In this document: positions 1 through 8,923 of the stretch, one piece after another
Layout of the letters: each line of letters starts with the position of its first letter
Numbering within the stretch: the first letter of the stretch is position 1
DNA from: Anaerolineaceae bacterium
GTDB lineage: Bacteria; Chloroflexota; Anaerolineae; Anaerolineales; Anaerolineaceae
DNA: 64,000 nt
Direction: 5' to 3'
Assembly (NCBI GenBank): GCA_016841445.1
Contig: JAENZD010000001.1
Coordinates: 1,178,001 to 1,242,000, forward strand
Notes under the pieces: model-generated
What the model saw: only the letters and a program-made list of their open reading frames with translations
Told to the model about the DNA's origin: nothing
The model's database searches: none
Translations under genes and position numbers: made by a program

Positions 1-204
1 ACATTGGTAGATTATGTGACAGAGACGTCATTTATTGTTCCCTCTAGCTTCTTATCAGATGAATCTCGACCACACATATATAAGTGGTACGTCTATATCG
101 TCCGTCAGATTGGTTCGGATGAAGAAGATATTGAGAATTGGGAAGTTGCTGGAAACCGCAGTGTTGAGCGTGTTTTTGGTTGGTTTGATTTGAACACGCA
201 ATAA
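1..204 (+). CDS. 3' end of an unknown protein (partial)
   Basis: The reading frame is open from the first base and ends at TAA 202-204, so at least 67 C-terminal residues of a longer protein are visible. They contain an aromatic-rich stretch (YKWYVYIVRQ, then WEVAGNRS and FGWF) that resembles the beta-sandwich or repeat domains closing many secreted or envelope proteins of Anaerolineae. This is a recollection of pattern only. No catalytic motif can be seen, and the ATG near position 10 is not a credible start because the frame continues upstream without a stop. It converges on trxB, and a hairpin terminator lies 30 bases downstream. The function is unknown. Confidence 0.6.
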   Translation, partial: TLVDYVTETSFIVPSSFLSDESRPHIYKWYVYIVRQIGSDEEDIENWEVAGNRSVERVFGWFDLNTQ

Positions 205-235
205 GATAAATAATTTATTTTCTAAAAGTTTAAGA

Positions 236-265
236 GGCTGGATACCTGGTGATATCCAGCCTTTC
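236..265 (+). terminator. Hairpin terminator between convergent genes
   Basis: A 9-bp perfect stem, GGCTGGATA (236-244) with TATCCAGCC (253-261), encloses an 8-base loop and is followed by TTTC. It lies between the end of the partial gene on the + strand and the end of trxB on the - strand. On the - strand it is followed by an A/T-rich run, so it could serve both genes. Confidence 0.7.
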
Positions 266-275
266 ATTTAATTTA

Positions 276-1223
276 TTAAGCTTCTTCGAGATCCTCAAGG
301 TAGCGTGTCGCCTGGATAGCGGCTGCGGCACCCATCCCTGCCGAGGTAATAACTTGCCTGAAGACAGGATCTGCTACTTCTCCTCCAGCATAAATGCCTG
401 GGATGGAGGTTTGCATAAATTTATTCGTCTTGATATAACCTTCATTATCAAGGTCTAATTGCCCAACAAACATTTCAGTGTTAGGTTTATGGCCAATGAA
501 TATGAAGATGCCATCGGTCTCGTGAATTTGTTCTTCTCCTGTTTTCAGGTTATTTAGCTTCACAGCCTGAACAGCATCAACGCCCCGAATTTCTGTAACA
601 GTTGTGTCCCAAATAAATTTAACCTTCGGATTTGAAAAAGCCCGCTTCTGCAAAATCGCGCCGGCACGCAGTTCATCCCGCCTGTGAATAACGGTCACAG
701 AGTTTGCAAAACGTGTCAGAAATAGGCCTTCTTCCAGCGCGCTGTCACCGCCGCCGACCACGACAATATCTTTATTCTTAAAAAACCAGCCGTCACATGT
801 ACCACAGTAAGAAACACCTCGACCGGTAAACTCTTTTTCTCCTGGAATACCCAGCTTCCTGTGGGTAGCTCCCGTCGTGATAATAATTGATTTTGACTTA
901 TAAATTTTGCTATAAGTACTTATCTGGAAAGGTTTACTTTGGAAATCGACACTAATAGCCTCATCCAATTCAACTTCTGCCCCAAACCGTTCAGCTTGCA
1001 TTTGGAATAGCTGGCCTAACTCAACACCTCCAACGCCTTCAGGAAATCCGGGATAGTTCTCGATGGTATCTGTTGTCGATGCCTGCCCATGCAAGGTCAT
1101 ACCGGTCAGGACAAGTGGATTTAAATCTGCTCTGGCTGCATAAAGAGCAGCAGATAGTCCTGCAGGACCAGATCCCAAGATGATTAATTCGCGGTCAACT
1201 ATTTCTTTTTCGTTTTTTGCCAT
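276..1223 (-). CDS. trxB: Thioredoxin reductase (NADPH)
   Basis: This FAD-dependent disulfide reductase passes electrons from NADPH to thioredoxin in the cytoplasm. The 315-residue length is normal for the low-molecular-weight class. Visible motifs are the FAD dinucleotide fold GSGPAG (17-22), the redox pair C140-G-T-C143-D, the NADPH fold GGGDSA (157-162) and the 2'-phosphate-binding HRR with a following Arg (180-186). The C-terminal FAD motif, normally AGDV, reads AGGEV (279-283) here, placing a Glu where most enzymes have Asp. The start is supported by AAGGA a few bases upstream on the - strand. The gene stands alone, facing away from the M20 peptidase gene. No thioredoxin gene is adjacent. 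Confidence 0.93.
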   Translation of the reverse strand: MAKNEKEIVDRELIILGSGPAGLSAALYAARADLNPLVLTGMTLHGQASTTDTIENYPGFPEGVGGVELGQLFQMQAERFGAEVELDEAISVDFQSKPFQISTYSKIYKSKSIIITTGATHRKLGIPGEKEFTGRGVSYCGTCDGWFFKNKDIVVVGGGDSALEEGLFLTRFANSVTVIHRRDELRAGAILQKRAFSNPKVKFIWDTTVTEIRGVDAVQAVKLNNLKTGEEQIHETDGIFIFIGHKPNTEMFVGQLDLDNEGYIKTNKFMQTSIPGIYAGGEVADPVFRQVITSAGMGAAAAIQATRYLEDLEEA

Positions 1224-1437
1224 GAAACTTCCTTCTTCACTACAATTTTCTGATAATTTTGATTCAAAATTTCATATTTCATTACATTATGCAGAGTTTT
1301 CCATACTTGGTTAATAAGTGCTACCCTATAATCATGATTGATAAATATAAGAATTTCAATAATTATTATAATCCACTGCACAATTCGTCTTCATGGCATA
1401 TAATCATAGGATAAAAATCGGATCAACAAGGAAATTT

Positions 1438-2805
1438 ATGACACAAATAATTCGTAAGGCTCTTGATCAGCATCAAGATGATAAAGAAAAATTATTCCAG
1501 GAATTTTTATCATTCCTGAGAATGCCCTCTGTCTCAAATTCAAATGAACATAAAGAAGATATGCTAAAAACCGCTGATTTTCTGGTAAAAAAGCTGTCTG
1601 ATATTGGTTTCCAGCATGCAGAATCTTTTCCCACAGGTCGTCACCCAATCGTATACGCTGAATATGTTGTCGACCCGGAAAAACCTACCATCCTTTTATA
1701 TGGTCATTATGATGTTCAACCGACCGATCCCCTTGATGAATGGCGTTCTGCTCCTTTTGAACCTCATCTCGAAGGCGATTATCTCTATGCCCGCGGCGCT
1801 TCGGATATGAAAGGTCAAATTTGGGCAACCATATCCGCACTGCAATCTGTATTGCAATCAAGTGATCTGGCCATAAATGTGAAATATTTAATTGAAGGTG
1901 AAGAGGAAATTGGTTCTCCCAGTTTGGCTGGATTCATGGAAGAACATAAATCCATGCTGGCTTGTGATTTTGTTCTCAACCCGGATGCTGGTATGATTGC
2001 GCCGGATAAACCGACTATTGTTTATGCCCTTCGCGGATTGGCCTATTTTGAGCTAAAGATCACGGGTCCAAAATCCGATCTGCATTCAGGATCATTTGGC
2101 GGCGTTGTAGCAAACCCTGCGAACGTATTGAGTCGCCTTATCGCTGCAATGCACGACAATAAGGGAAAGGTTATGCTCCCGGGATTTTACGATGATGTTC
2201 GTGAAATAACAGAAAATGAGTCGCTTGAACTCTCCAGGCTTGGCATAGATGAAAATTTCTACAAGAAGATCAGTGGCGTGCCTAATTTGGGAGGCGAAGA
2301 AGATTTCGACCCGATCGAACGAGTTGGTGCACGGCCAACACTTGATGTGAATGGTTTATATTCCGGGTTCATTGAAAAAGGTGCCAAGACGATCATTCCG
2401 GCCTTTGCATTGGCAAAAATCTCTTGCCGCCTCGTGCCGGACCAGGACCCACAAAAAGTATTAATAGGGTTCAGAAAGTTTCTTGAAGAACAAGTGCCCT
2501 CAAGTGTCATTTGGGAATTAAAATTAATGTCCGGTGCCCCGGCCTACATTGCAGGTGAAGAGACGCCTGGTTTGGAAGCATTTAAGAAAGCACTGAAAGC
2601 TACCTGGAATGTCGATCCTGTACTGAAACGTGAAGGTGGTTCTATTCCTGTGGCAACTGAAATGAAAGAGATTTTAGGCGTTGATTCAATCATTACGGGA
2701 TTTGGATTACCAGACGATCAAATCCATTCGCCCAATGAAAGACTGCACCTGCCAACACAACAAAAAGGTGTTGAAGCACTCATTCGTTTCTTTTTAGGTT
2801 TTTAA
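1438..2805 (+). CDS. M20-family metallopeptidase (dipeptidase-like)
   Basis: This is a zinc-dependent exopeptidase of the M20/ArgE/DapE superfamily, most similar in pattern to the dipeptidases that carry an inserted dimerisation domain. It probably hydrolyses dipeptides or peptide C-termini in the cytoplasm. Metal and catalytic residues are visible, numbered from the chosen start: GHYDVQP (H90, D92), ASDMKG (D123), EGEEEIGS (E155, E156), D183 and the late IHSP histidine near residue 430. I chose ATG 1438 (455 residues) because AAGGA precedes it at good spacing. The in-frame ATG 1393 has no ribosome site. It is followed after 20 bases by the DUF1385 gene. The exact substrate cannot be told from sequence alone. 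Confidence 0.88.
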   Translation: MTQIIRKALDQHQDDKEKLFQEFLSFLRMPSVSNSNEHKEDMLKTADFLVKKLSDIGFQHAESFPTGRHPIVYAEYVVDPEKPTILLYGHYDVQPTDPLDEWRSAPFEPHLEGDYLYARGASDMKGQIWATISALQSVLQSSDLAINVKYLIEGEEEIGSPSLAGFMEEHKSMLACDFVLNPDAGMIAPDKPTIVYALRGLAYFELKITGPKSDLHSGSFGGVVANPANVLSRLIAAMHDNKGKVMLPGFYDDVREITENESLELSRLGIDENFYKKISGVPNLGGEEDFDPIERVGARPTLDVNGLYSGFIEKGAKTIIPAFALAKISCRLVPDQDPQKVLIGFRKFLEEQVPSSVIWELKLMSGAPAYIAGEETPGLEAFKKALKATWNVDPVLKREGGSIPVATEMKEILGVDSIITGFGLPDDQIHSPNERLHLPTQQKGVEALIRFFLGF

Positions 2806-2825
2806 TAGTAAGGGAAATTATCATT

Positions 2826-3713
2826 ATGAAAGAAAAAATGCCCTCCTACGGCGGTCAGGCAGTGATTGAAGGTGTTCTGATGCGCGGGAAAAAATCCGTT
2901 GCCATGGCAAACCGCACACCAGAAAATGAAATTGTGGTTTATCAAGAAGATTTAACCGGTATATACACAACAAAACTTACAAAAATCCCATTCCTGAGAG
3001 GTCTAATTGTTCTCTGGGATTCTTTGGGTTTAGGAATGCGTTTCCTGACCATGTCTGCCAACATACAGACAGGTGATGATGAAAAGATTGAAGGTCCAGC
3101 TCTATTTTTCACCCTTGCGTTTTCTCTCCTTATTGGTATTGGGATTTTCTTTGTCGCTCCCGCACTGATTTCAGGATTGGTTGAAAAATATACTCAGATG
3201 TCCACATGGATCAGCAATCTCATCGAAGGTGTTATTCGTTTGATCATTTTGATCTTATATCTCTGGGGGATTGGGAAAATGCCTGAGATAAAACGGGTTT
3301 TCATGTATCATGGCGCAGAGCATAAGACGATCAATGCTTTCGAAGATGGCGCAGAGCTCATCCCGGAAGAAGTTGAGAAATACTCTGTTGAACATCCACG
3401 TTGTGGGACATCCTTCATATTGACTCTCGTGCTGTTCTCCATCGTTTTTTTCTCCCTATTGGGTCCACTCCCCCTCCATTGGCGGTTGATTTCACGTGTT
3501 CTCATGCTGCCGATCTTAGCTGGTCTGTCCTATGAATACATCCGGTTGCTGGCGAAATTCATTGATTCACCCTTAATACAGGTATTGATCCGACCTAATC
3601 TTGCTTTACAGAGATTGACCACCAGGGAGCCCTCAAGAGAGATGCTCGAAGTTTCGATAAGGGCATTTAGTCTCATGAAATCAATGGAAGACGGGCAGGA
3701 AGAAACAGTATAG
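2826..3713 (+). CDS. DUF1385 (YqhQ-type) membrane protein
   Basis: The protein has 295 residues and begins with the family signature GGQAVIEGVLMRG (9-21). The conserved HGAEHKTINA and HPRCGTSF motifs lie in the middle, and at least four hydrophobic segments span the membrane. These histidine and cysteine motifs are why the family has been suspected of binding a metal, but no reaction is established. The next genes, comEA-like and the disrupted gene, are on the same strand. The AAGGGA ribosome site 11 bases upstream supports the start, although Met5 is an alternative. The family assignment is confident and the function is unknown. Confidence 0.85.
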   Translation: MKEKMPSYGGQAVIEGVLMRGKKSVAMANRTPENEIVVYQEDLTGIYTTKLTKIPFLRGLIVLWDSLGLGMRFLTMSANIQTGDDEKIEGPALFFTLAFSLLIGIGIFFVAPALISGLVEKYTQMSTWISNLIEGVIRLIILILYLWGIGKMPEIKRVFMYHGAEHKTINAFEDGAELIPEEVEKYSVEHPRCGTSFILTLVLFSIVFFSLLGPLPLHWRLISRVLMLPILAGLSYEYIRLLAKFIDSPLIQVLIRPNLALQRLTTREPSREMLEVSIRAFSLMKSMEDGQEETV

Positions 3714-3745
3714 ATCCAGAAAATTCAGCAGGAAGGTATTCGTTC

Positions 3746-4354
3746 ATGAAATCATGGCGTTTAATTGCTTTCGGTGTTCTCATCGGCTTACTGACCGGCG
3801 GCGCAATTTTCCTGATCTCCAGACCTGTTCGTGGTGTTCCAATATCGCTGCAACCTGCACCAACTCCCACCAGGACTCTGGAACCCCAACCTACCTCAAC
3901 GAAAGCACCTGCCCAGGTCCAAATTGGTGGAGAAATTAAGGTCCCCGGTCTCTACGAAATACCCGAAGGATCAAGATTCGGGGAATTGATCGACCGGGCT
4001 GGTGGCCTAACACAAAATGCAGACGAAAAAAGGATCAACCTGTCTGCAAAAATTTATGATGGAGATTACTTCTATGTTCCAGCAATTGATGAGGACATCC
4101 CGGAAACAGCTTCAAACGCGATAATTGGATCTCTAAGTTCAAACCAATCAATCAATTTTCCGATAGATATCAATCAGGCGGATCAAGAAGCATTAGAATC
4201 CCTTCCGGGTATCGGACCGACCAAGGCGGCAGATATCCTTAATTACCGTGAGCAAAACGGCCCATTCACAACATTGGATGAGCTATTAAATGTCCCTGGG
4301 ATCGGTCCTTTAACCCTGGAAGCGATCTGTGACTATCTGTTCATCGAACCCTGA
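3746..4354 (+). CDS. ComEA-like protein: membrane anchor, SLBB and helix-hairpin-helix domains
   Basis: The protein has 202 residues. An N-terminal membrane segment (about 6-26) is followed by a Pro/Thr-rich linker with the TPTPTRT pattern common in exported Chloroflexi proteins. Next comes an SLBB-type domain (about 58-115, GGEIKVPGLYEIPEG) and a C-terminal double helix-hairpin-helix DNA-binding module with LPGIGPTKA and VPGIGPLT. This layout is that of ComEA, the surface DNA receptor of natural transformation. No comEC or pilus gene is visible in the window, so a role in DNA uptake is inferred from architecture. The AGGAAGG site upstream supports the start. Confidence 0.85.
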   Translation: MKSWRLIAFGVLIGLLTGGAIFLISRPVRGVPISLQPAPTPTRTLEPQPTSTKAPAQVQIGGEIKVPGLYEIPEGSRFGELIDRAGGLTQNADEKRINLSAKIYDGDYFYVPAIDEDIPETASNAIIGSLSSNQSINFPIDINQADQEALESLPGIGPTKAADILNYREQNGPFTTLDELLNVPGIGPLTLEAICDYLFIEP

Positions 4355-4355
4355 T

Positions 4356-4997
4356 ATGAAAACAAGATATCACATTGAATTAACAAGAAACGCATTGGGC
4401 AATCATTTTGCTGAAATGCCGCTCGTTATTATCATACGCGCCAACGTCAGATAAGACAAAGTCTGCAACCAGTTTGGTCATGACTATATCCATTTTGATG
4501 GCAATGCTTTTGCGCAAGGTTTCGACTATATAAAAGATCAACAAAATTTGGTCATCCAGTCAGTTAACTGCGAGAAATACGTTGAAGGACAAAAAGCACT
4601 GGGACGAATTTTACATACCTGGCAAGATTTTTACAGCCATAGTAATTATGTTTCACTCTGGCTAGAAGAAAATGCAAATTCCAAACCTAAAGATATTGTG
4701 CATGATGATCTAGAAATCGTTAGAACTCCCAGGTTGAAATCAGGAAAGAATTACGGGTTGATGGAGTTTGCAGCGATGATTCCATTAATTTCATCCTTCA
4801 TTACGCCGTTGATGCCGGATGATTCACACGCAAAAATGAATTTCGACAGCCCAAGATCTGGTCCTACTTTTCCATATGTTTATGAAGCAGCTTTAAAACG
4901 TTCAATATCTGTTCACTTGGATATCATGAATCTTTTACAGGCGAATGAAGTAGAAAATGATAAGATAAAGACATTTGTTGGTAAATCTATAGAATAA
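4356..4997 (+). pseudogene. Het-C / zinc-phospholipase-C-like gene interrupted by an in-frame TAA
   Basis: An ATG at 4356, two bases after the comEA-like stop, opens a frame that reads MKTRYHIELTRNAL and then meets TAA at 4452-4454. The same frame continues without a further stop to TAA 4995-4997. It encodes HDYIHFDGNAF, then LGRILHTWQDFYSHSNYVSLW, a segment typical of the Het-C/phospholipase-C-like all-alpha fold. The residues on both sides of the stop read as one continuous domain, and a single C-to-T change of a Gln codon (CAA) would explain it. The intact protein would be 213 residues. The downstream part has no convincing ribosome site and its only early starts are weak codons such as TTG 4548. 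A sequencing error is possible. Confidence 0.72.
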
Positions 4998-5011
4998 GTA
5001 AAGGTATAATT

Positions 5012-5464
5012 ATGTCTATGAAATTGAAACAAGAATTGCAAACCGCATTAACAACGGCTATGAAAGCACGAGACGAAGACACCAAAAGGACCTTACGTCT
5101 GGTTATGTCGTCTATTAAGCTATCAGAGGTTGAGACCGGTGGCGAAATTGACGATTCCAGGGTATTGAGTATCCTCCAAAAGGAAGTCAAGACAAGGGAA
5201 GACACAATTGCAGAGTCTAAGAAAGCTAACCGGGATGACCTTGTGTCAGCAGCTGAAAAAGAAATCGAGATTTTAAACCGCTTTCTTCCGAAACAAATGA
5301 GTGAAAACGAGTTAAAGGCTTTGGCAAATCAAGTTATTGATGAGGCCGGTGCAAAAGAAATGCGCGATATGGGCGAGGTAATGAAACTGCTCATGCCAAA
5401 ACTGCAGGGACGCGCATCAGGACAGGAAGCCAATAAAGTTGTTCGGGATCTCTTGCAAAACTGA
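5012..5464 (+). CDS. yqeY: GatB/YqeY-domain protein
   Basis: The 150-residue protein matches the YqeY family end to end: a helical N-terminal half (KQELQTALTTAMKARDE, LRLVMSSIKLSEVE) and the conserved C-terminal LPKQMSENEL and MGEVMKLLMPKLQGRASG. The family resembles the tRNA-binding tail of GatB, and a link to tRNA amidation is assumed but not proved. AAAGG precedes the start. The stop lies five bases before pgpH, so yqeY, pgpH, ybeY and the following membrane gene probably form one transcript, an arrangement often seen in Gram-positive bacteria and Chloroflexi. Confidence 0.9.
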   Translation: MSMKLKQELQTALTTAMKARDEDTKRTLRLVMSSIKLSEVETGGEIDDSRVLSILQKEVKTREDTIAESKKANRDDLVSAAEKEIEILNRFLPKQMSENELKALANQVIDEAGAKEMRDMGEVMKLLMPKLQGRASGQEANKVVRDLLQN

Positions 5465-5469
5465 AACCT

Positions 5470-7590
5470 ATGACTAAAATAACAGCGGGTAATAAGAAGA
5501 AGTTATTCACCCCCAAAATTCTTCATATTTTAATATTGATATTGACAGGCGTGTTGACCTTCTTTGTTTTAATCCTGCCTGATTTTTTTAACCAGTCATC
5601 CCTTCCGATGAGCATTGGGGATGTCGTGACACAGGATATCCTGGCTCCGTATTCTTTAACCTATGAAAGTGCTGTTCTGACGGAGCAGGCTCAACGGGCA
5701 GCTGCAAACGCTATTGAACCCATTTATTTGCCCATCGATCCAAGTATCGGTCGTCGCCAGGTTGAAGAACTCAGGACTGACCTTTACTTTATCACGATCA
5801 TACGACAGGATGACTATGCTTCTCGTGAGCAAAAGATTGAAGATATTAGGGCCATTGAAAATATGTCACTCTCTGATGATGTTATTTCCACCATCCTTCA
5901 GCTATCTGAAACCCGGTGGGATGTCGTCGAATCCGAATCTGCTGATGTGCTTGAACAGATCATGCGAAATTCGGTTAGGCCTAATAATGTCACCCAAGCA
6001 AAACGTGAGATATCTTCTAGGATCGATTTTTCTTTCCCTCAAGACCAGGCTAATATTGTCGCAAATTTAGTTGATCCATTCATCGTTCCAAACAGTTTAT
6101 TCAGCGAGGAGCAAACAGAAGCGGCGACCCAAGAAGCGATCGACTCTGTCGAACCGGTGATGCGTTCCTTCGTTTCTGGTGAAACCCTGGTTAACAGAGG
6201 CGAGATCATCCGTGATGTGGATTATGAAGCGCTTTCTCAATATGGATTAATTCAACCCTCAGATCGAACGAAAGATATTATCGGAGCAGCGATTCTTGTC
6301 CTGCTATTCGGAATTTTGATAGGTTTATATTTCCGGTTTCAAAAGGAACGCGAAAGTTATTCGACTAAATCTCTGCTTTTAATATCATTAACATTTTTAC
6401 TATTTTTAAGCATTGCGAGATTCTTCGTCCTTGGTCGTACCATCATCCCTTATGTTTATCCAATAGCAGCATTTGGGTTGACCTTATCAATCATATTTAA
6501 CATGGAAGTCGGATTTATCTTATCCATCACCCTGGGAATATTCACAGCGTATGGTGGTTCAAGCAATATTGACCTGACGATCTTTTATATTATTCCTTCA
6601 TTTATAGGCATTTTAACCTTGGGGAAGGCAAAAAGGATCGCTTCCTTCTTCTTTGCAGGTATTACAATAGGTTTCGCTGGGATAGGAATTATTCTGGGCT
6701 ATCGCCTACCTGATTCATTAACCGATTGGATCGGGATTGCGACACTATCTGGCGCTTCGCTGATCAACGGCGTTGGGACTGCCGGTCTAACGCTGCTGCT
6801 GCAATTTGTATTTTCACAGGCACTGGGAACAACCACTGCGCTTCAGTTATTGGACACTTCTCGGCCAGACCATCCTCTGCTACAGCAAATGCTGCGGAAT
6901 GCACCAGGCAGTTACCAGCATTCCCTTCAGGTAGCAAATCTTGCTGAGCAGGCAGCTGAATCGATCGGTGCAGATAGCTTGCTTGTAAGAGTCGGAGCAA
7001 TTTTCCATGATTGCGGTAAAGCACAAAATCCACAATTTTTTATCGAAAACCAAGTCCAGGAAAATCTCGATCCACATGATGATATCAATCCAGTCATTAG
7101 TGCCCAGACGATCATAAAACATGTGACAGATGGGGTTGAACTCGCTAAGAAGCACCGTTTGCCGAACCGAATTATTGATTTTATTCGTGAACATCACGGA
7201 ACGATGTATACCCATTACCAATTTAGCCAGGCACTCAAGGAAGCTGAAGGGCCAGAAAATATCGACAAATCATTGTTCACCTACCCCGGACCCAAACCCC
7301 AGTCACGTGAGACAGCATTGCTGATGTTAGCAGACGGAACGGAAGCTCGGGCACGCGCTGAGGTACCAAAAAATGAAGACGACTTACGTAGCTTGATTGA
7401 TACAGTCTTTAATTTCTATGATCAAAATCATCAATTGGAGGATACAAACTTAACACTTAACGAATTAAAGCAGGTTAAGCAATCCTTCTTCAAAACCCTA
7501 ATGGGCAGCTATCATCCACGTGTGAAATACCCTGCATTAGAACAAAATACGGCTGAATCGAAAAAACCAACACCCAGGCCCCAAAACTAA
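5470..7590 (+). CDS. pgpH: 7TM-HD phosphohydrolase, PgpH type (cyclic-di-AMP phosphodiesterase)
   Basis: This 706-residue membrane enzyme is expected to hydrolyse the second messenger c-di-AMP, as known for PgpH. The order is an N-terminal membrane helix (about 17-37), an extracytoplasmic domain (about 38-265) with GETLVNRGEII, a bundle of membrane helices (about 270-455) and a cytoplasmic HD domain (about 475-640). Metal-binding residues are visible as PGSYQHS (H484), FHDCGK (H513-D514) and REHHGT. Tyr/Thr-to-Gln and similar neighbours differ slightly from the usual motifs, but the histidines and aspartates are intact. It is followed directly by ybeY, its usual neighbour. Confidence 0.92.
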   Translation: MTKITAGNKKKLFTPKILHILILILTGVLTFFVLILPDFFNQSSLPMSIGDVVTQDILAPYSLTYESAVLTEQAQRAAANAIEPIYLPIDPSIGRRQVEELRTDLYFITIIRQDDYASREQKIEDIRAIENMSLSDDVISTILQLSETRWDVVESESADVLEQIMRNSVRPNNVTQAKREISSRIDFSFPQDQANIVANLVDPFIVPNSLFSEEQTEAATQEAIDSVEPVMRSFVSGETLVNRGEIIRDVDYEALSQYGLIQPSDRTKDIIGAAILVLLFGILIGLYFRFQKERESYSTKSLLLISLTFLLFLSIARFFVLGRTIIPYVYPIAAFGLTLSIIFNMEVGFILSITLGIFTAYGGSSNIDLTIFYIIPSFIGILTLGKAKRIASFFFAGITIGFAGIGIILGYRLPDSLTDWIGIATLSGASLINGVGTAGLTLLLQFVFSQALGTTTALQLLDTSRPDHPLLQQMLRNAPGSYQHSLQVANLAEQAAESIGADSLLVRVGAIFHDCGKAQNPQFFIENQVQENLDPHDDINPVISAQTIIKHVTDGVELAKKHRLPNRIIDFIREHHGTMYTHYQFSQALKEAEGPENIDKSLFTYPGPKPQSRETALLMLADGTEARARAEVPKNEDDLRSLIDTVFNFYDQNHQLEDTNLTLNELKQVKQSFFKTLMGSYHPRVKYPALEQNTAESKKPTPRPQN

Positions 7591-7597
7591 TAACGAA

Positions 7598-8050
7598 ATG
7601 ATTGAATTCCAATTAAATGTTCCCAGAGATATCCAAATAAATTGTAAACAGATTCGTTTTGGGGTTGAGAAAGCACTTGATAAAATAAGCGATCCTGATG
7701 TAGATTTAACCATTCGATTCACCGATAACGATGAAATGAGTCAATTGAACCAGGAATTTCGGGGTATCGCAAAAACAACAGATGTTTTATCTTTTAACCA
7801 AGATACAATTGATCCGGAGACTCAAAGGCTATACCTTGGTGATATCATTATCTCCTACGAGAGAGCTTTAGAACAAGCCTCTGAACACAGTCACAGTTTT
7901 GATGAAGAGTGCGCACTTTTAGCGATCCATGGCACGCTTCACTTACTAGGTTATGACCATTACGATAGAGAAGAAAAGAAGATTATGTGGAAGTTGCAAG
8001 AATCAATTTTACAAGAGACCATTAATCATCAACAGGATAAAACCTCATGA
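7598..8050 (+). CDS. ybeY: Endoribonuclease YbeY (rRNA maturation factor)
   Basis: This is a zinc-dependent single-strand endoribonuclease involved in 16S rRNA 3'-end maturation and ribosome quality control. The 150-residue length is normal. The metal site HGTLHLLGYDH is complete, and the upstream TTDVLSF motif is present. The start codon lies seven bases after the pgpH stop. The last codons overlap the ATG of the next gene (ATGA), so translational coupling is likely. Confidence 0.95.
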   Translation: MIEFQLNVPRDIQINCKQIRFGVEKALDKISDPDVDLTIRFTDNDEMSQLNQEFRGIAKTTDVLSFNQDTIDPETQRLYLGDIIISYERALEQASEHSHSFDEECALLAIHGTLHLLGYDHYDREEKKIMWKLQESILQETINHQQDKTS

Positions 8051-8904
8051 AGAATAAACTTGGACTGCGAACGATTGGTGTATTTTTTATTATTACTTCC
8101 GTGACAGGACTGATTTTTTCCACATTAGGGATTGGATTTCTATGGGTCGTTCGGCCAAGGGTTAACACGGCTATTGTCGAATTTATCGACACGATCAACC
8201 TGACGCTCAACAATACCAATAAAAGTCTGACAATACTCGATGATGTGATTGAGCTCACAAAGGTTAACATCGGAACATTGGAGACAGCAGTCGATAATCT
8301 TGATGGAACCATCATCAGTCTATCCGATTCATTAGATACAACATCGGTATTAATTGGTGATGATCTAAGGCAAACTGTTTTGGAGTCACAAACAGCATTA
8401 TCCTCAGCAGCAACTAGCGCTGAGATAATAGATAACACACTTTTTTTCCTGGCATCAGTTCCGTTCATCGGTGCCGATTATCAGCCCGAGGTTCCGCTGC
8501 ATACCAGCCTTGGCAATGTAGCAAATAATCTTGAAGAAATTCCCGAGTCACTTGAATCAATGGAACAAACATTAGGTGAGGCAGCTGACGGTTTGGATAC
8601 CTTGAACATTGATCTTAATACCCTTGTTGAAGATATCCAGGGTTTCGAACAAGATCTTGATGAAGCGCAAACCGTGTTAGGTGAGTACAACGATATACTT
8701 GTTCAGACTCAGGCTCAAACAAGCACATTAAGAGAAAACATAGGCATTTATCTGGTCTTCATTTGGGTTTTCATTACAGGTATTCTCTTATGGTTGAGCA
8801 TCACCCAACTTAATATATTAATGCAAGGGCGGGAGTATTTACACGGTGAGCAAAAGGTAGTTAACCTCGCTGATATCCAGCGAGATAATGAAAAACACAA
8901 TTAA
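8047..8904 (+). CDS. Two-helix membrane protein with a long extracytoplasmic coiled coil
   Basis: The protein has 285 residues and I do not recognise a named family. A membrane helix near the N-terminus (about 10-34) is followed by about 200 residues of helical heptad sequence rich in Leu, Ile, Asp and Thr. A second membrane helix (about 239-260) and a short charged tail complete it. The middle resembles the coiled-coil region of methyl-accepting or DUF948-like proteins, but no signalling motif is present. It overlaps ybeY by four bases, so it belongs to that operon. argF follows about 20 bases downstream. A structural role at the membrane is a guess. Confidence 0.75.
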   Translation: MKNKLGLRTIGVFFIITSVTGLIFSTLGIGFLWVVRPRVNTAIVEFIDTINLTLNNTNKSLTILDDVIELTKVNIGTLETAVDNLDGTIISLSDSLDTTSVLIGDDLRQTVLESQTALSSAATSAEIIDNTLFFLASVPFIGADYQPEVPLHTSLGNVANNLEEIPESLESMEQTLGEAADGLDTLNIDLNTLVEDIQGFEQDLDEAQTVLGEYNDILVQTQAQTSTLRENIGIYLVFIWVFITGILLWLSITQLNILMQGREYLHGEQKVVNLADIQRDNEKHN

Positions 8905-8923
8905 TTTTTCAACAGGAGAGTAT

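Noticed and set aside
1307-1332. Promoter TTGGTT / TATAAT before the M20 peptidase gene
   Set aside because: The TATAAT is good, but the spacing is only 14 bases and no better -35 is present.
4548-4997. A separate small gene starting at TTG 4548
   Set aside because: The homologous domain clearly begins upstream in the same frame and no ribosome site precedes the TTG. It is treated as the distal part of an interrupted gene.
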